Part shown: in pieces, positions 36,259 to 45,922 of the stretch | Layout: each line of letters starts with the position of its first letter | Numbering within the stretch: the first letter of the stretch is position 1 | DNA from: an uncultured Thiohalocapsa sp. | GTDB lineage: Bacteria > Pseudomonadota > Gammaproteobacteria > Chromatiales > Chromatiaceae | Reading direction: 5' to 3' | Assembly (NCBI RefSeq): GCF_913063425.1 | Contig: NZ_CAJXYK010000014.1 | Span: forward strand, 45,307 to 109,306 | DNA: 64,000 bases | The notes under the pieces: generated by a model | Seen by the model: only the letters and a program-made list of their open reading frames with translations | Told to the model about the DNA's origin: nothing | The model's database searches: none | Position numbers and translations under genes: made by a program

Positions 36259-36825
36259 ATGAGAAAACGGCTCCACGAATCTGATTCGGAAATGTTTCGC
36301 AGCGCGATGGGTGACGTCGAGCCGCTCGAGGCGAATCACGCCGAGCCCTTCCGCGAGCGCCCTCCCCCGGTGCCGCGCCCGCAACCGCAGGAAGACAGCG
36401 GCGACGAGCCGGTGCCGCTGCTGGAAAGCGAGGTGGAGACCCACGACTATCTGCTCTTCGCGCGGCCCGGCATCCAGAAGCGCGTCGTCGCCGAGCTCCA
36501 GCGCGGGCGCATCGAGCCGCAGCTGGAGCTGGATCTGCACGGGCTGCGTGTGGAGCACGCGCGGCGCGTGCTCGCGGCCTTCTTCGCCGACTGCGGCCAC
36601 CGGCGGGTGCGCTGCGCGCGCATCATCCATGGCAAGGGCCGCGGCTCCGGCAACCGCCAGCCGGTCCTCAAGTGCAAGGTCAACTACTGGCTCAGGCTGC
36701 GGGAGGAGGTGCTGGCCTTCTGCTCGGCGACCCGCGGCGATGGCGGCACAGGAGCGGTGTACGTGCTGCTGCGCAACCCCGAGAAGGCGGAGCGCCGAGA
36801 AGGACGCCGATCGGGGCGACGCTGA
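36259..36825 (+). CDS. Smr-domain protein (SmrA/YdaL-like)
   Basis: 188 aa from ATG 36259. The N-terminal part contains MFRSAMGDVEPL, then a proline/acid-rich linker. The Smr domain (about 95-180) has LDLHGLRVEHARRVLAAFF and RIIHGKGRGSGNRQPVLK; the LDLHG and HGKG motifs are the nuclease-like signature. Small Smr proteins bind or cut nucleic acids; some rescue collided ribosomes. It is divergent from surE and in tandem with the MscK gene (172-base gap). Confidence 0.85.
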   Translation: MRKRLHESDSEMFRSAMGDVEPLEANHAEPFRERPPPVPRPQPQEDSGDEPVPLLESEVETHDYLLFARPGIQKRVVAELQRGRIEPQLELDLHGLRVEHARRVLAAFFADCGHRRVRCARIIHGKGRGSGNRQPVLKCKVNYWLRLREEVLAFCSATRGDGGTGAVYVLLRNPEKAERREGRRSGRR

Positions 36826-36997
36826 TCACCCGGCGCAGCGCCGGCGACGCCATAAGTCCATCCCCGCGGCATCCGGCCCGGCTGGCCGCCGCCGGCGTGG
36901 TCGGCCCGGCACCCCGCCCAACCGCGCAAGCATTGCACCCAGCGCGGGCTGCGTTTCCAATAGCGCCCCCCACGCTGAGCCAGGACCCGACATCGCC

Positions 36998-39900
36998 GTG
37001 ATACCCCGCTTCGCTCCACCGCTTCGGCCCGCCGCCCGCCGGCGGTGGCTGTGGGCTGCCCTGCTGCTGTGCACTGCGGCCGCCGCCCAGCCCGATGGCG
37101 AGTCCAATACAGGACCCGATGCCGAGCCCCCGACCGAGCTCCATGCAGAGCCCCAGGCTGAGCCACCCGCGGCCACGACCACGGTCACCGGCGACGGCAG
37201 CCGCACCAGGGCCCTGGTGGAGCAGCGCCTGGAGGAGATCGAAGCGGCCACCAATCTCGCCGACGAAGAGCGCAAGCGCCTCACGGGCGAGCTCAACACT
37301 GTGCTCAAGGACCTGGCCGACGCGGCACGCCTTCAGGCCGCCGCCGCCGACTATGCCGCCGCCATCGAGCAGACGCCGGCGGAAACACAGGCCATCGGCA
37401 GCGCCCTTGCCGAGGCCGCGAATGCCCCGCCGTCGGCGGAGACCCTGGATCTGCCGGAGGATGCCGATCTCCCGATCGTCGAGTCGCGTATCAGCGCCGA
37501 GCAGGCGGAGATCGCTGCCCTGGAGGCGCGCATCGCCCGCCTGTCCGAAGCCCTGGAAGCAGGCGACCTGAATCCGACGCAGATCCGCGAGCGCATCGCC
37601 GCCATCGATGCCCGGCTCACCGAGCTCGGGCCGCCGGCGGATGCTCCGGACACAAGCGCCGACCCGGAGCGGGAGATCCAGAGCTGGGCGCGGCAGGCCC
37701 GCCGCTCCGCCCTGCGCGCCGAGCGGCAGATGCTGGAGCAGCAGCTCGTGAGCGCAGGCGCCCGCCGCGAGCTCACCCTCGCCCGGCGCGATGAAGCCCG
37801 CGCCGCCCTGGAGCGCGCCAAGGCCCGCCGCGCACTGCTGGAGAACCGGGCCGACGCGCTGCGCCGACAGGCGGCCGAGACCGTCCAGCAGAAGCTGGCC
37901 GACGAGCGTGCCGCCGCCGCCGGCGCCCATCCGCTGGTGCGGACCTGGGCCGAGCGCAACACGCACTTGGGCGAGGCGGTGGCAAAGACCACGGCGGAGC
38001 TCGATCAGCTCGACGAGCAGCGCAGCGACCTGGAGCGGCAGCGCGCGCGCATCGAAGAGGACTTCGCCAACGCCCGCGAGCGCCTGGAGGCCGCGGGCTT
38101 GAATCGCGCCCAGGGGCAGGTGCTCATCGAGCAGCGCGGCCGGCTCCCGGATGCCCGGCGGCTGCGCCGGTCCGCCGCGGAGCGTGCCGATCAGATCGCC
38201 GAGAGCACCCTGCGCAGCATCCGCTGGCGCGAGGAGCTGCGCCAGCTGGACGACCTCGATGCCTGGGTGGACACGGCCGTCGCCGAGCTGCCGCCGGCGC
38301 AGCTCGAGCAGGTGGACCAGGACCGGCTGCGCGCGGCGCTGCGCGCCCAGGGCGAAACCCGGCGCGGCCTCCTGCGCACCGCCCTGGACCTGGAGGACAG
38401 CTATCGCCGCGCACTTGGCGAGGTGGACTTCGCTGGGCAGCAGCTGCGCGAGCTGGTGCAGCGCTACGACCGGTACCTGTCGGAGCGCCTGCTCTGGGTG
38501 CGCAGCATCGGGCCGATCACTGAGCAGTCCTTCGCCGCGCTGCCGGCGGCGATCATCTGGGTCATCAGTCCGCGCAACTGGGCCGGCGTGGGCAACGCCC
38601 TGGCGACGGAGGCGACGCGCTCCCCGGCGCTCTGGCTGGGTGTCGGCGTGGTGGGGCTGCTGCTCTGGCGCAATGCGGCGCTGCGCCGGGCCATCCGGGC
38701 CAGCGCCGAGCCCCTGCGCCGCATCAGCACCGACCGCTTCCGCTATACCCTGACGGCGCTTGGGCTGACGCTCCTGGCCGCCGCACCCTGGCCGCTCCTG
38801 GCCGTGACGCTGGGCCATGTGCTGCGCATCTCGCCGGCGGCGGACGGCTTCGTCAAGGCCGTGGGCGCCGCGTTCATCGCCATTGTGCCGGCGCTCTACT
38901 ATCTCCTCGCCTTCCGCATGCTCTGCCTGCGCGGCGGCGTCGCCGACCGGCACTTCCGCTGGCGCAGCGATACCCTGGTGCTGCTGCGCCGCTCGGCATA
39001 CATCGCAGCGACCCTGCTGGTGCCGGTGGGCTTCATCGCCGCCATGCTGCACAACCAGCAGAATCCGGTCTTCGCAGCGACCCTCGGGCGGCTATCACTG
39101 GGCCTGTTCGACCTCGGCCTCGCCGTCTTGACCGCAGTGGTGCTGCACCCCACCCGGGGCATTCTCAAGCACGTCCTCGCCGAGCATCCGGACGCCTGGT
39201 ACACGCGCCTGCGCATGCTCTGGTACCCGTTTCTGGTGGCGGTGCCCTTGGTGCTCGCGGGGCTCGCGCTCAGCGGCTTCCTGTACACCTCGGGCGTGCT
39301 GCTGCGATCGCTCGTCAACGAGCTCTGGCTGGCGCTCGGGCTGGTCATCGCGCACCAGCTCATCGCCCGCTGGCTGCTGGTGACGCGGCGGCGCCTGGCG
39401 CTCAACGCCGCGCTGGAGCGCCGCGCCCAGCGCGAGGCCGCCCGCGCCGCCGAGGCCGCCGGCGCCGAGGCGCTGGCGGTGCAGGAAGGCACCGTGGACC
39501 TGGCCTCGCTGGATGCGCAGACCCGGCGGCTCCTGAACCTGTCCATCTACGTCGCCGCCGCGGTGGGCCTGTGGCTCATCTGGTCCGAGGTGCTGCCGGC
39601 GCTCAATTTCTTCGACCGCTTCACGCTCTGGCGCTACACCGGCACGGTGGACGGCGTGGAGCAGGCCATTCCGGTGACACTGGCGGATCTCGGGCTGGTG
39701 CTGGTGATCATCGTCGCCGCCGTCATGGCCGCCCGCAACCTGCCGGCGCTGCTGGAAATCCTGCTGTTGCAGAGCAGCCGCGTCAGCGCCGGCAGCCGCT
39801 ACACCATCATCACGCTGACGGGCTATGCCATCACGGCCGTCGGCGCGCTCCTGGTGTTCGGCGCCTTGGGCCTGTCCTGGGGTCAGGTGCAATGGCTGGT

Positions 39901-40513
39901 GGCGGCGCTCGGCGTCGGCATCGGCTTCGGCCTCCAGGAAATCGTCGCCAATTTCATCAGCGGGTTGATCATCCTCTTCGAGCGACCGGTGCGGGTGGGC
40001 GACATCGTCACCATCGGCGAGACCACTGGCGTGGTCACCCGCATCGAGATCCGCGCCACCACGGTGCGCAACTGGGACCGCCAGGAGCTCCTGGTGCCGA
40101 ACAAAGAGCTCATCACCGGCCGCATCACCAACTGGACCCTCACCGACCAGATCAACCGCATCGTCATCCCCGTGGGGGTCGAGTACGGCAGCGACACGCG
40201 CAAGGCCCTGCAGATCCTCGCCGACGTCGCCCGCGAGAACGAGCACGTGCTGGAGGACCCGGCGCCGCTGATCACCTTCGAGGGCTTCGGCAACGATGCA
40301 CTGACGCTGGTGCTGCGCTGCTATCTCCAGGACATGGACTATCGGCTCGACACCATCACCGCGCTGCACCAGGCCATCGACGACAGGTTCCGTGCCGCCG
40401 GTATCGGCATCGCGTTCCCGCAGCGCGACATTCACCTGCGCTCCGCACAGCCGCTCGAGATACGCCTGCACCGTGGCGCCCGCGCGACACCAGCGGGCAC
40501 CGACGCGGGCTGA
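36998..40513 (+). CDS. Large mechanosensitive channel, MscK/MscM (KefA) type
   Basis: About 1171 aa if started at GTG 36998, which places a signal peptide (RRRWLWAALLLCTAAAAQ) at the N-terminus; no ATG fits. Residues 60-500 form a long periplasmic coiled-coil region. It is followed by about eleven TM helices and the MscS core (about 960-1150) with LVVAALGVGIGFGLQEIVAN, FERPVRVGDIVTIG and TVRNWDRQELLVPNKELITG. This is the MscK/YbiO class architecture, and E. coli MscK (about 1120 aa) is of similar size. It releases solutes during hypo-osmotic shock at the inner membrane. Confidence 0.9.
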   Translation: MIPRFAPPLRPAARRRWLWAALLLCTAAAAQPDGESNTGPDAEPPTELHAEPQAEPPAATTTVTGDGSRTRALVEQRLEEIEAATNLADEERKRLTGELNTVLKDLADAARLQAAAADYAAAIEQTPAETQAIGSALAEAANAPPSAETLDLPEDADLPIVESRISAEQAEIAALEARIARLSEALEAGDLNPTQIRERIAAIDARLTELGPPADAPDTSADPEREIQSWARQARRSALRAERQMLEQQLVSAGARRELTLARRDEARAALERAKARRALLENRADALRRQAAETVQQKLADERAAAAGAHPLVRTWAERNTHLGEAVAKTTAELDQLDEQRSDLERQRARIEEDFANARERLEAAGLNRAQGQVLIEQRGRLPDARRLRRSAAERADQIAESTLRSIRWREELRQLDDLDAWVDTAVAELPPAQLEQVDQDRLRAALRAQGETRRGLLRTALDLEDSYRRALGEVDFAGQQLRELVQRYDRYLSERLLWVRSIGPITEQSFAALPAAIIWVISPRNWAGVGNALATEATRSPALWLGVGVVGLLLWRNAALRRAIRASAEPLRRISTDRFRYTLTALGLTLLAAAPWPLLAVTLGHVLRISPAADGFVKAVGAAFIAIVPALYYLLAFRMLCLRGGVADRHFRWRSDTLVLLRRSAYIAATLLVPVGFIAAMLHNQQNPVFAATLGRLSLGLFDLGLAVLTAVVLHPTRGILKHVLAEHPDAWYTRLRMLWYPFLVAVPLVLAGLALSGFLYTSGVLLRSLVNELWLALGLVIAHQLIARWLLVTRRRLALNAALERRAQREAARAAEAAGAEALAVQEGTVDLASLDAQTRRLLNLSIYVAAAVGLWLIWSEVLPALNFFDRFTLWRYTGTVDGVEQAIPVTLADLGLVLVIIVAAVMAARNLPALLEILLLQSSRVSAGSRYTIITLTGYAITAVGALLVFGALGLSWGQVQWLVAALGVGIGFGLQEIVANFISGLIILFERPVRVGDIVTIGETTGVVTRIEIRATTVRNWDRQELLVPNKELITGRITNWTLTDQINRIVIPVGVEYGSDTRKALQILADVARENEHVLEDPAPLITFEGFGNDALTLVLRCYLQDMDYRLDTITALHQAIDDRFRAAGIGIAFPQRDIHLRSAQPLEIRLHRGARATPAGTDAG

Positions 40514-40535
40514 GCACGCCCAGCCCGACACGCCC

Positions 40536-41528
40536 ATGCCCGCGCTCGATCGCCTGCACAACTGGTTCGGCCTCGCCTTCGCCTACCGCCTGGACGGCGC
40601 GGGCGGCGGCACGCCCATCGGCTGGGCCGACCTCACCGGCCCCTGGCCCCACGGCCAGACCTGGCTCCACCTGGACCTGCGCCATCCCAACGCCCGGCGC
40701 TGGCTGCGCGAGGACAGCGGCCTGGACAGCCTCACCGTGGAGGCACTCACCGTGCCCAGGGCCATGCCTCGGCTGGCCCGGCGCGGCGAGCACCTGCTGC
40801 TGGTGCTGAAGGGTATCGACCAGGGTCTCGACGCGGTGCCCGGGGACATGGTGGCGGCACGTCTGTGGACCGACGGCCGCCGCCTCGTCAGCTGTCAGAC
40901 CGAGCGCCTGCGCGCCGTCGAGGATCTGCAGGCGGAGATCCGCCGCCGCACCGGGCCGGCGGACATCGGCGGCATCGTCGCGGACCTCGCCGACCGGCTC
41001 ATGACCCACACCGACGACGTGCTGGAGGAGCTCCAGGGGGCCACACAGCGCATCGGCCGTGCCGGCAACCGCGCCCGCCACCCCGAGAACCTGGTGGCCG
41101 AGCTCGCCACCCTGCGCCGGCGCATGATCCTGATGCGCTTCCATCTCACGCCACAGCGCCGCGCCCTGAGCCAGCTCGCTGCCGCCCGCGAGTCCTGGCT
41201 CGGCGCTGCGGACCGCCGCCTGGTGCGGGAGGTCGTGCACCGCTGCCAGCACGCCATCGAGGGCCTCGTCGCCGCCGGTGACATTACCGAGATCACCCAG
41301 GACGAGATCCTGCAGCGCTCCTCCGAGACCACCGAGCGCCGCGTCTACTCCCTCACGGTCATCACCGCGATCTTTCTGCCGCTCAGCTTCGTCACCGGCC
41401 TGCTCGGCGTGAACGTGGCCGGCATCCCGGACGCCGATGATCCGCTGGCCTTCGTGATCCTGTGCCTGTTTCTGCTCCTGGTGGCCCTGGTGCAGCTGTG
41501 GCTGCTGCGGCGCAAGGGCTGGCTGTAG
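40536..41528 (+). CDS. CorA-superfamily divalent cation transporter, ZntB-like
   Basis: 330 aa. A soluble N-terminal domain (about 1-270) contains WLHLDLRHPNARRWLRE and a long stalk helix. Two C-terminal TM helices (about 272-292, 302-325) flank the selectivity loop LGVNVAGIPDADDPLAF. The GVN triplet with following G-I-P is typical of ZntB and differs from the GMN of CorA, which suggests zinc or other divalent transport rather than magnesium. ATG 40536 starts 22 bases after the MscK stop. Confidence 0.88.
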   Translation: MPALDRLHNWFGLAFAYRLDGAGGGTPIGWADLTGPWPHGQTWLHLDLRHPNARRWLREDSGLDSLTVEALTVPRAMPRLARRGEHLLLVLKGIDQGLDAVPGDMVAARLWTDGRRLVSCQTERLRAVEDLQAEIRRRTGPADIGGIVADLADRLMTHTDDVLEELQGATQRIGRAGNRARHPENLVAELATLRRRMILMRFHLTPQRRALSQLAAARESWLGAADRRLVREVVHRCQHAIEGLVAAGDITEITQDEILQRSSETTERRVYSLTVITAIFLPLSFVTGLLGVNVAGIPDADDPLAFVILCLFLLLVALVQLWLLRRKGWL

Positions 41529-41569
41529 CAGGCCTCAACGAGCATGATCCGGCACGCGGCGACCCGGCA

Positions 41570-42592
41570 TCAGCCCTTGTGCGCCTTCACCGGCAGCCAG
41601 ATGCGGGTGACCAGTTGGTCCGCATCCGCCACGGCGTCCGGGCCGGCGACATACTCCTCCATCGAGCCGCGTGATCGCTCCCAGACGGCTTTGGTCATGC
41701 GCAGGTGGGCAAGCGCCGCATGCCAGGCCAGCTCCATGAAGTCCCAGCTGCCCTGCACCTCGGTCACCTGGCAGGGGCCGCCGTCGAAGCGCCGGTGCGT
41801 CAGCTCGCCCAAGTGGGCGTCGGCGGGCACCGGCAGCGCCATGTCGCAGCACAGGCGCCCGGACTTGGCGTCCGCCAGGTAGTACACCGAGAAGGGCGGG
41901 CCGATGGGCTCGATGCCATGCTCGGCGGCGGTGGCCGCAAGCCGCTCGAAGCCCGCGCGCATGGCCGCTGCCACCTCATCGCGGCCGCCGTCGAAGGGCA
42001 GCGTCAGCGCCAGCGTCTTTGCGCGCTGCTCGACGCCGCAGAAGCGGATGTCGAGCTTGGGTGCCCCCGGTTCCAGCAGGGCGCGCAGGCGCACCAGGCC
42101 CAGCTCGAAGTCTTTGCCGATGAGCTGCGCCATGGCGGGCGCCATGAAGCGCACCAGAAAGGCCATGCGCCCGCGCATGGTCCAGAAGACCTCGGTCGCG
42201 GGCACGTCCTCCTGCGTGGTCGCCCGGAATTCCCAGCTCACGGCGCCGGTGGACTTGAACGGGCGCTTGAAGTCGATGCGCTGCTCGATGCGCTCCGTTG
42301 GGTGCAGGGACACATGCGTGATGCGCCCGGCACCGATGAGCCGGCCGCTCCAGGCGTACCAGCCGCGCTCTGCGCCCGGGTCGTCGCTCCAGTTGAGCGC
42401 CGCATCGGGCTCGTGCAGCAGCCAGGGGCTCCACTGCGGCCAGCCGCGCAGGTCGCGCACTTGCGCGAAGGCAGCCTCCGGCGGGCAGTGGATGACAAGC
42501 GAGCGGCGCACGCTGATCTCCCCCGGCTGAAGCAGCAGGAAGACCAGCACGCCGACAATGATCAACAACGGCAGGGCAAGCAGATAGAGCAT
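41570..42592 (-). CDS. Membrane-anchored SRPBCC + GyrI-like small-molecule-binding protein
   Basis: 340 aa. One N-terminal TM helix (MLYLLALPLLIIVGVLVFLL), then an SRPBCC/polyketide-cyclase-like domain (about 28-170: RRSLVIHCPPEAAFAQVRDL, WPQWSPWLLHEP), then a GyrI/AraC-effector-binding-like domain (about 180-335: FSVYYLADAKSGRLCCDMAL). The combination is seen in proteobacterial proteins of unknown ligand. It converges with the ZntB-like gene. No partner gene is obvious. Confidence 0.75.
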   Translation of the reverse strand: MLYLLALPLLIIVGVLVFLLLQPGEISVRRSLVIHCPPEAAFAQVRDLRGWPQWSPWLLHEPDAALNWSDDPGAERGWYAWSGRLIGAGRITHVSLHPTERIEQRIDFKRPFKSTGAVSWEFRATTQEDVPATEVFWTMRGRMAFLVRFMAPAMAQLIGKDFELGLVRLRALLEPGAPKLDIRFCGVEQRAKTLALTLPFDGGRDEVAAAMRAGFERLAATAAEHGIEPIGPPFSVYYLADAKSGRLCCDMALPVPADAHLGELTHRRFDGGPCQVTEVQGSWDFMELAWHAALAHLRMTKAVWERSRGSMEEYVAGPDAVADADQLVTRIWLPVKAHKG

Positions 42593-42702
42593 CGGGCGGG
42601 CGTGGCTGCGAGTCGGTGACCTCCGCCGCGCAGTCTAGCCGAAGCGGGCGCTGCCTGGGGGCGCTGACGCCTTCAGTACGGCATGCCGCCGCAGCCGGCG
42701 GC

Positions 42703-43275
42703 TCAGGACGACGCCGGGCGCGCCAGCAGCTGCTCGATGGTGCGCACCAGCTTCTTGCTGCTGGGCGACGTGATGCTGGAGTACACGTCCACGACCTTGC
42801 CGTCGCGGTCGATGAGGTACTTGTAGAAGTTCCACTTCGGATAGACGCCGGTCTGCTGCGCCAGGTACTGGTAGAAGGGGTCGGCCTTACCCCGCTTGAC
42901 GCTGACCTTCTCGAACATGGGGAACTCCACCGAGTACGTAAGCCGGCAGAAGTCCTTGATCTGCGCCTCGGAGCCCGGCTCCTGATTACCGAAGTCGTTG
43001 GACGGGAAGCCCAGCACCACCAGGCCCTGCTCGCGGTACTTGTCGTACAGGGCTTCCAGGCCTTCGTACTGGCCGGTGAAGCCGCACTTGCTTGCGGTGT
43101 TGACCACCAGCAGGACTTTACCCTGGTAGGCCTCGCACAGGTTCACGGTCTCGTCGCCGGCGAGACGGCGCTTTTCGAAGTTGAGCGTCGGTGCGCAGTC
43201 GGCGGTGGCGCTGTCTGTCATGAGCAAACCTCCCAGCAGAAGCAGAATCGGGGTGAGTTGGTGGATGCGGATCAT
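42703..43275 (-). CDS. Exported glutathione-peroxidase-family protein
   Basis: 190 aa from ATG 43275, giving a signal peptide (ILLLLGGLLMTDSATA). The active-site motif is NTASKCGFTGQYEGLEAL with peroxidatic Cys64 (no selenocysteine); LGFPSNDFGNQEPG and WNFYKYLIDRDGKVVDVY complete the family. Bacterial Cys-type enzymes of this family usually take electrons from thioredoxin, so glutathione dependence should not be assumed. The signal peptide places it in the periplasm. The frame extends upstream to 43371, but that would bury the signal peptide. Confidence 0.9.
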   Translation of the reverse strand: MIRIHQLTPILLLLGGLLMTDSATADCAPTLNFEKRRLAGDETVNLCEAYQGKVLLVVNTASKCGFTGQYEGLEALYDKYREQGLVVLGFPSNDFGNQEPGSEAQIKDFCRLTYSVEFPMFEKVSVKRGKADPFYQYLAQQTGVYPKWNFYKYLIDRDGKVVDVYSSITSPSSKKLVRTIEQLLARPASS

Positions 43276-43498
43276 CGGTGCGCTCCGATTGTGCGGGTTA
43301 AACAAAACCTGGACACCGGCGATATGGAGGGGGCAGAACTGATCACAATGCCCTGACAGGCACCCTCCCACTCCGGGCCGTCAGCAGCCGGCGGTGCCTG
43401 TCCAAATCCTGTACAGCCTTTGAAATGCCGGCCCGTCGAACCAAGCTTGGCCGTTTCAGCATCAGACCGGTTTCAGAACAACGCGAGGAGCAGCATCC

Positions 43499-44242
43499 AT
43501 GGCCGAATGGCTCGAAGGCAAGATCGCCGGTAAGCGGCACTGGTCGCAGGAGCTCTACAGCCTGCAGATCGACGCGCCGCTGCCGGACTTCACGGCGGGA
43601 CAGTACATCAAGGTGGCGCTGGACGTGGACGGCGAGCGCGTCGGCCGCCCCTACTCCCTGGTGAACTCACCGGACGAGCGCCCGCTGGAGATCTATTTCA
43701 ACGAGATCCCCGAGGGGCCGCTCACGCCCAAGCTCTCGGACCTGGAGATCGGCGACCGCATCTGGGTGTCGGACAAGGCGAGCGGCGTCTTCACCATGGA
43801 CAATGTGGTCTCGCGCCGGCACCTGTGGATGCTCGCCACGGGCACGGCGCTCGGCGTCTATCTGGCCATGCTCAAGACCGCAGCGCCCTGGGAGCGGTTC
43901 GAGCGCGTGATCCTGGTGCACGGCGCGCGCAATGCCGGTGAGCTGAGCTACGGCGAGACCATCGCCGAGATCCAGGCGGCACACGAAGACGCCTTCACCT
44001 TCATCACTGCCCTCACCCGCGACAGCAGCGAAACGGCGCTGCAGGGCCGCATCACCAACCTGCTGGAGAACGGCGCGCTGCAGGCGGCCGCCGATGCCGA
44101 GATCAGCCCAGAGGACAGCCATTTCATGCTCTGCGGCAACTCGGCCATGATCAAAGACGTCCGCGCCTGGTTGGAGGCACACGGCATGCAGCGCCACAAG
44201 CGCCACGAGCCCGGGCACTACACCACCGAGCAGTACCACTGA
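43499..44242 (+). CDS. fpr: Ferredoxin--NADP reductase (Fpr type)
   Basis: 247 aa. An FAD-binding barrel (GRPYSLVNSPDERPLEIYFN) is followed by an NADP domain (LWMLATGTALGVYLAMLK, ILVHGARNAGELSYGE, FMLCGNSAMIKDV) and a C-terminal end YTTEQYH. Length and motifs match bacterial subclass I FPRs. It exchanges electrons between NADPH and ferredoxin/flavodoxin in the cytoplasm, for oxidative stress or biosynthetic reductases. It is followed by a DNA ligase gene 28 bases downstream, so cotranscription is likely. Confidence 0.93.
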   Translation: MAEWLEGKIAGKRHWSQELYSLQIDAPLPDFTAGQYIKVALDVDGERVGRPYSLVNSPDERPLEIYFNEIPEGPLTPKLSDLEIGDRIWVSDKASGVFTMDNVVSRRHLWMLATGTALGVYLAMLKTAAPWERFERVILVHGARNAGELSYGETIAEIQAAHEDAFTFITALTRDSSETALQGRITNLLENGALQAAADAEISPEDSHFMLCGNSAMIKDVRAWLEAHGMQRHKRHEPGHYTTEQYH

Positions 44243-44270
44243 CGGCCCGCGGCGGCCCCGGCCGGACGAC

Positions 44271-45857
44271 ATGCTGAGCGTCCAGGACCTCGCCCAGGCC
44301 GCCGCAGACCTGGCGGCCACGCGCAGCCGCGCCGACAAGGTCGGACGGCTCGCCCAGCTCCTGCGCGGCGCCGATGCCGCGGACATCGGCACCGCCGCGC
44401 GCTGGTGCACTGGCGAGGCGGCATCGCACAGCCTGGGCATCGGCCCGGCCCAGGTGCGGGCAGCCCTGGCGACGCCGGCCGCAACGCGGCCGTCGCTGAC
44501 GCTTGCACAGGCCACGGCGCAGCTCTATGCGGTTGCCGGGATCTCGGGCAGCGGGGCGAAGGCGCGTCGCGCCGAGACGCTCGCCGCCCTCTTTGCACAG
44601 GCCACCGACGCCGAGCAGCGGTACCTGGCCCGCCTGCTGCTCGGCGAGCTGCGCCAGGGGGCGCTCGAATCCCTGGTGCTGGACGCCGTCGCCGCCGCCT
44701 TCGACATCCCCGTCGGATGCGTCCGGCGGGCACAGATGCTGCGCGGCGATGTCGCGGAAGTGGCCGGCATCGCCCGCACCGAGGGCCGCCCCGGACTGGA
44801 TGCCCTGCGGCTCCAGCTCTTCCGACCCGTCCTGCCCATGCTGGCCCAGCCCGCGGCGGACCTGGATGCGGCTTTGACGCAGCTGCCGCGGCCGATCCTG
44901 GAGTACAAGCTGGACGGCGCCCGGGTACAGATCCACAAACAGGGCGACTCCGTGCAGGTCTACAGCCGCCAGGGCAATGCCGTCACCGCCGCCGTGCCGG
45001 AGCTGGTTGACGCTGTCGCGGCGCTGCCCGCCCGCGAGCTGGTGCTGGACGGCGAGACCCTGGCGGTGGCCGCCGACGGCCGCCCGCTGCCCTTCCAGAC
45101 CACCATGCGCCGCTTCGGCCGCCACAGCGACGACGCGACCCTGCGCGCCGCGCTGCCGCTGCGGGTGTTCTGCTTCGACTGCCTGGCCATCGAGGGCGAG
45201 ACGCTCATCGATGCGCCTACGCACCGGCGCCATGCCGCGCTCACCGAGGCCCTGCCGCCGGCGCTGGTGATTCCGCGGCTCGCGGCGCCCACGCCCGCGG
45301 CGGCGGCGGCGTTTCTTCAGGCCGCACTCGACGCCGGGCACGAAGGGCTGATGGCCAAGGACCCGGCGGCACCCTACGCCGCCGGCGGTCGCGGCAGCCA
45401 TTGGCTCAAGATCAAGCAGGCGCACACCCTGGACTTGGTGGTGCTCGCCGCCGAGTGGGGCAGCGGGCGGCGCAGCGGTCGGCTCAGCAACCTGCATCTC
45501 GGCTGCCGGGACGGCGCCGGCGGGTATCTGATGCTCGGGAAGACCTTCAAGGGGCTCACGGACAAGCTGCTGGACTGGCAGACGCAGGCGCTGCTGGAGC
45601 GGGAGATCGGCCGCGACGGCCCTGTGGTGCACGTGCGCCCGGAGCTGGTGGTGGAGATCGCCTTCAACGAGCTGCAGCAGAGCCGCCAGTATCCAGCGGG
45701 GCTCGCGCTGCGCTTTGCTCGCGTCAGGGGCTACCGCCGCGACAAGTCCGCGGCGGAGGCCGATCACATCGACAGCGTGCGTGCGCTCTTCGCCCGTCAG
45801 CTGGCCTATCGCGAGGCCGCCGACGACACCCCGCTGTCCGCTGCGGCCGGCGCCTGA
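44271..45857 (+). CDS. ATP-dependent DNA ligase
   Basis: 528 aa. An N-terminal DNA-binding domain (about 1-190) precedes the nucleotidyltransferase domain with motif I EYKLDGARVQIHK (Lys213), motif III VFCFDCLAIEGE, EGLMAKDP (motif IV) and WLKIKQ (motif V). A C-terminal OB domain holds VEIAFNELQQSRQYPAGLAL. The full-length domain layout is that of archaeal LigI-type/bacterial LigB enzymes rather than the minimal LigD/LigC or the exported Lig-E. Bacteria use NAD-dependent LigA for replication, so this is an accessory repair enzyme. It lies beside a photolyase gene (65-base gap). Confidence 0.93.
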   Translation: MLSVQDLAQAAADLAATRSRADKVGRLAQLLRGADAADIGTAARWCTGEAASHSLGIGPAQVRAALATPAATRPSLTLAQATAQLYAVAGISGSGAKARRAETLAALFAQATDAEQRYLARLLLGELRQGALESLVLDAVAAAFDIPVGCVRRAQMLRGDVAEVAGIARTEGRPGLDALRLQLFRPVLPMLAQPAADLDAALTQLPRPILEYKLDGARVQIHKQGDSVQVYSRQGNAVTAAVPELVDAVAALPARELVLDGETLAVAADGRPLPFQTTMRRFGRHSDDATLRAALPLRVFCFDCLAIEGETLIDAPTHRRHAALTEALPPALVIPRLAAPTPAAAAAFLQAALDAGHEGLMAKDPAAPYAAGGRGSHWLKIKQAHTLDLVVLAAEWGSGRRSGRLSNLHLGCRDGAGGYLMLGKTFKGLTDKLLDWQTQALLEREIGRDGPVVHVRPELVVEIAFNELQQSRQYPAGLALRFARVRGYRRDKSAAEADHIDSVRALFARQLAYREAADDTPLSAAAGA

Positions 45858-45922
45858 CGCCGGGCAGTCCGCATGACAGGCAGCCGTCACCACGCATCCG
45901 CACGCGCCGGAAGCCGCCGTCC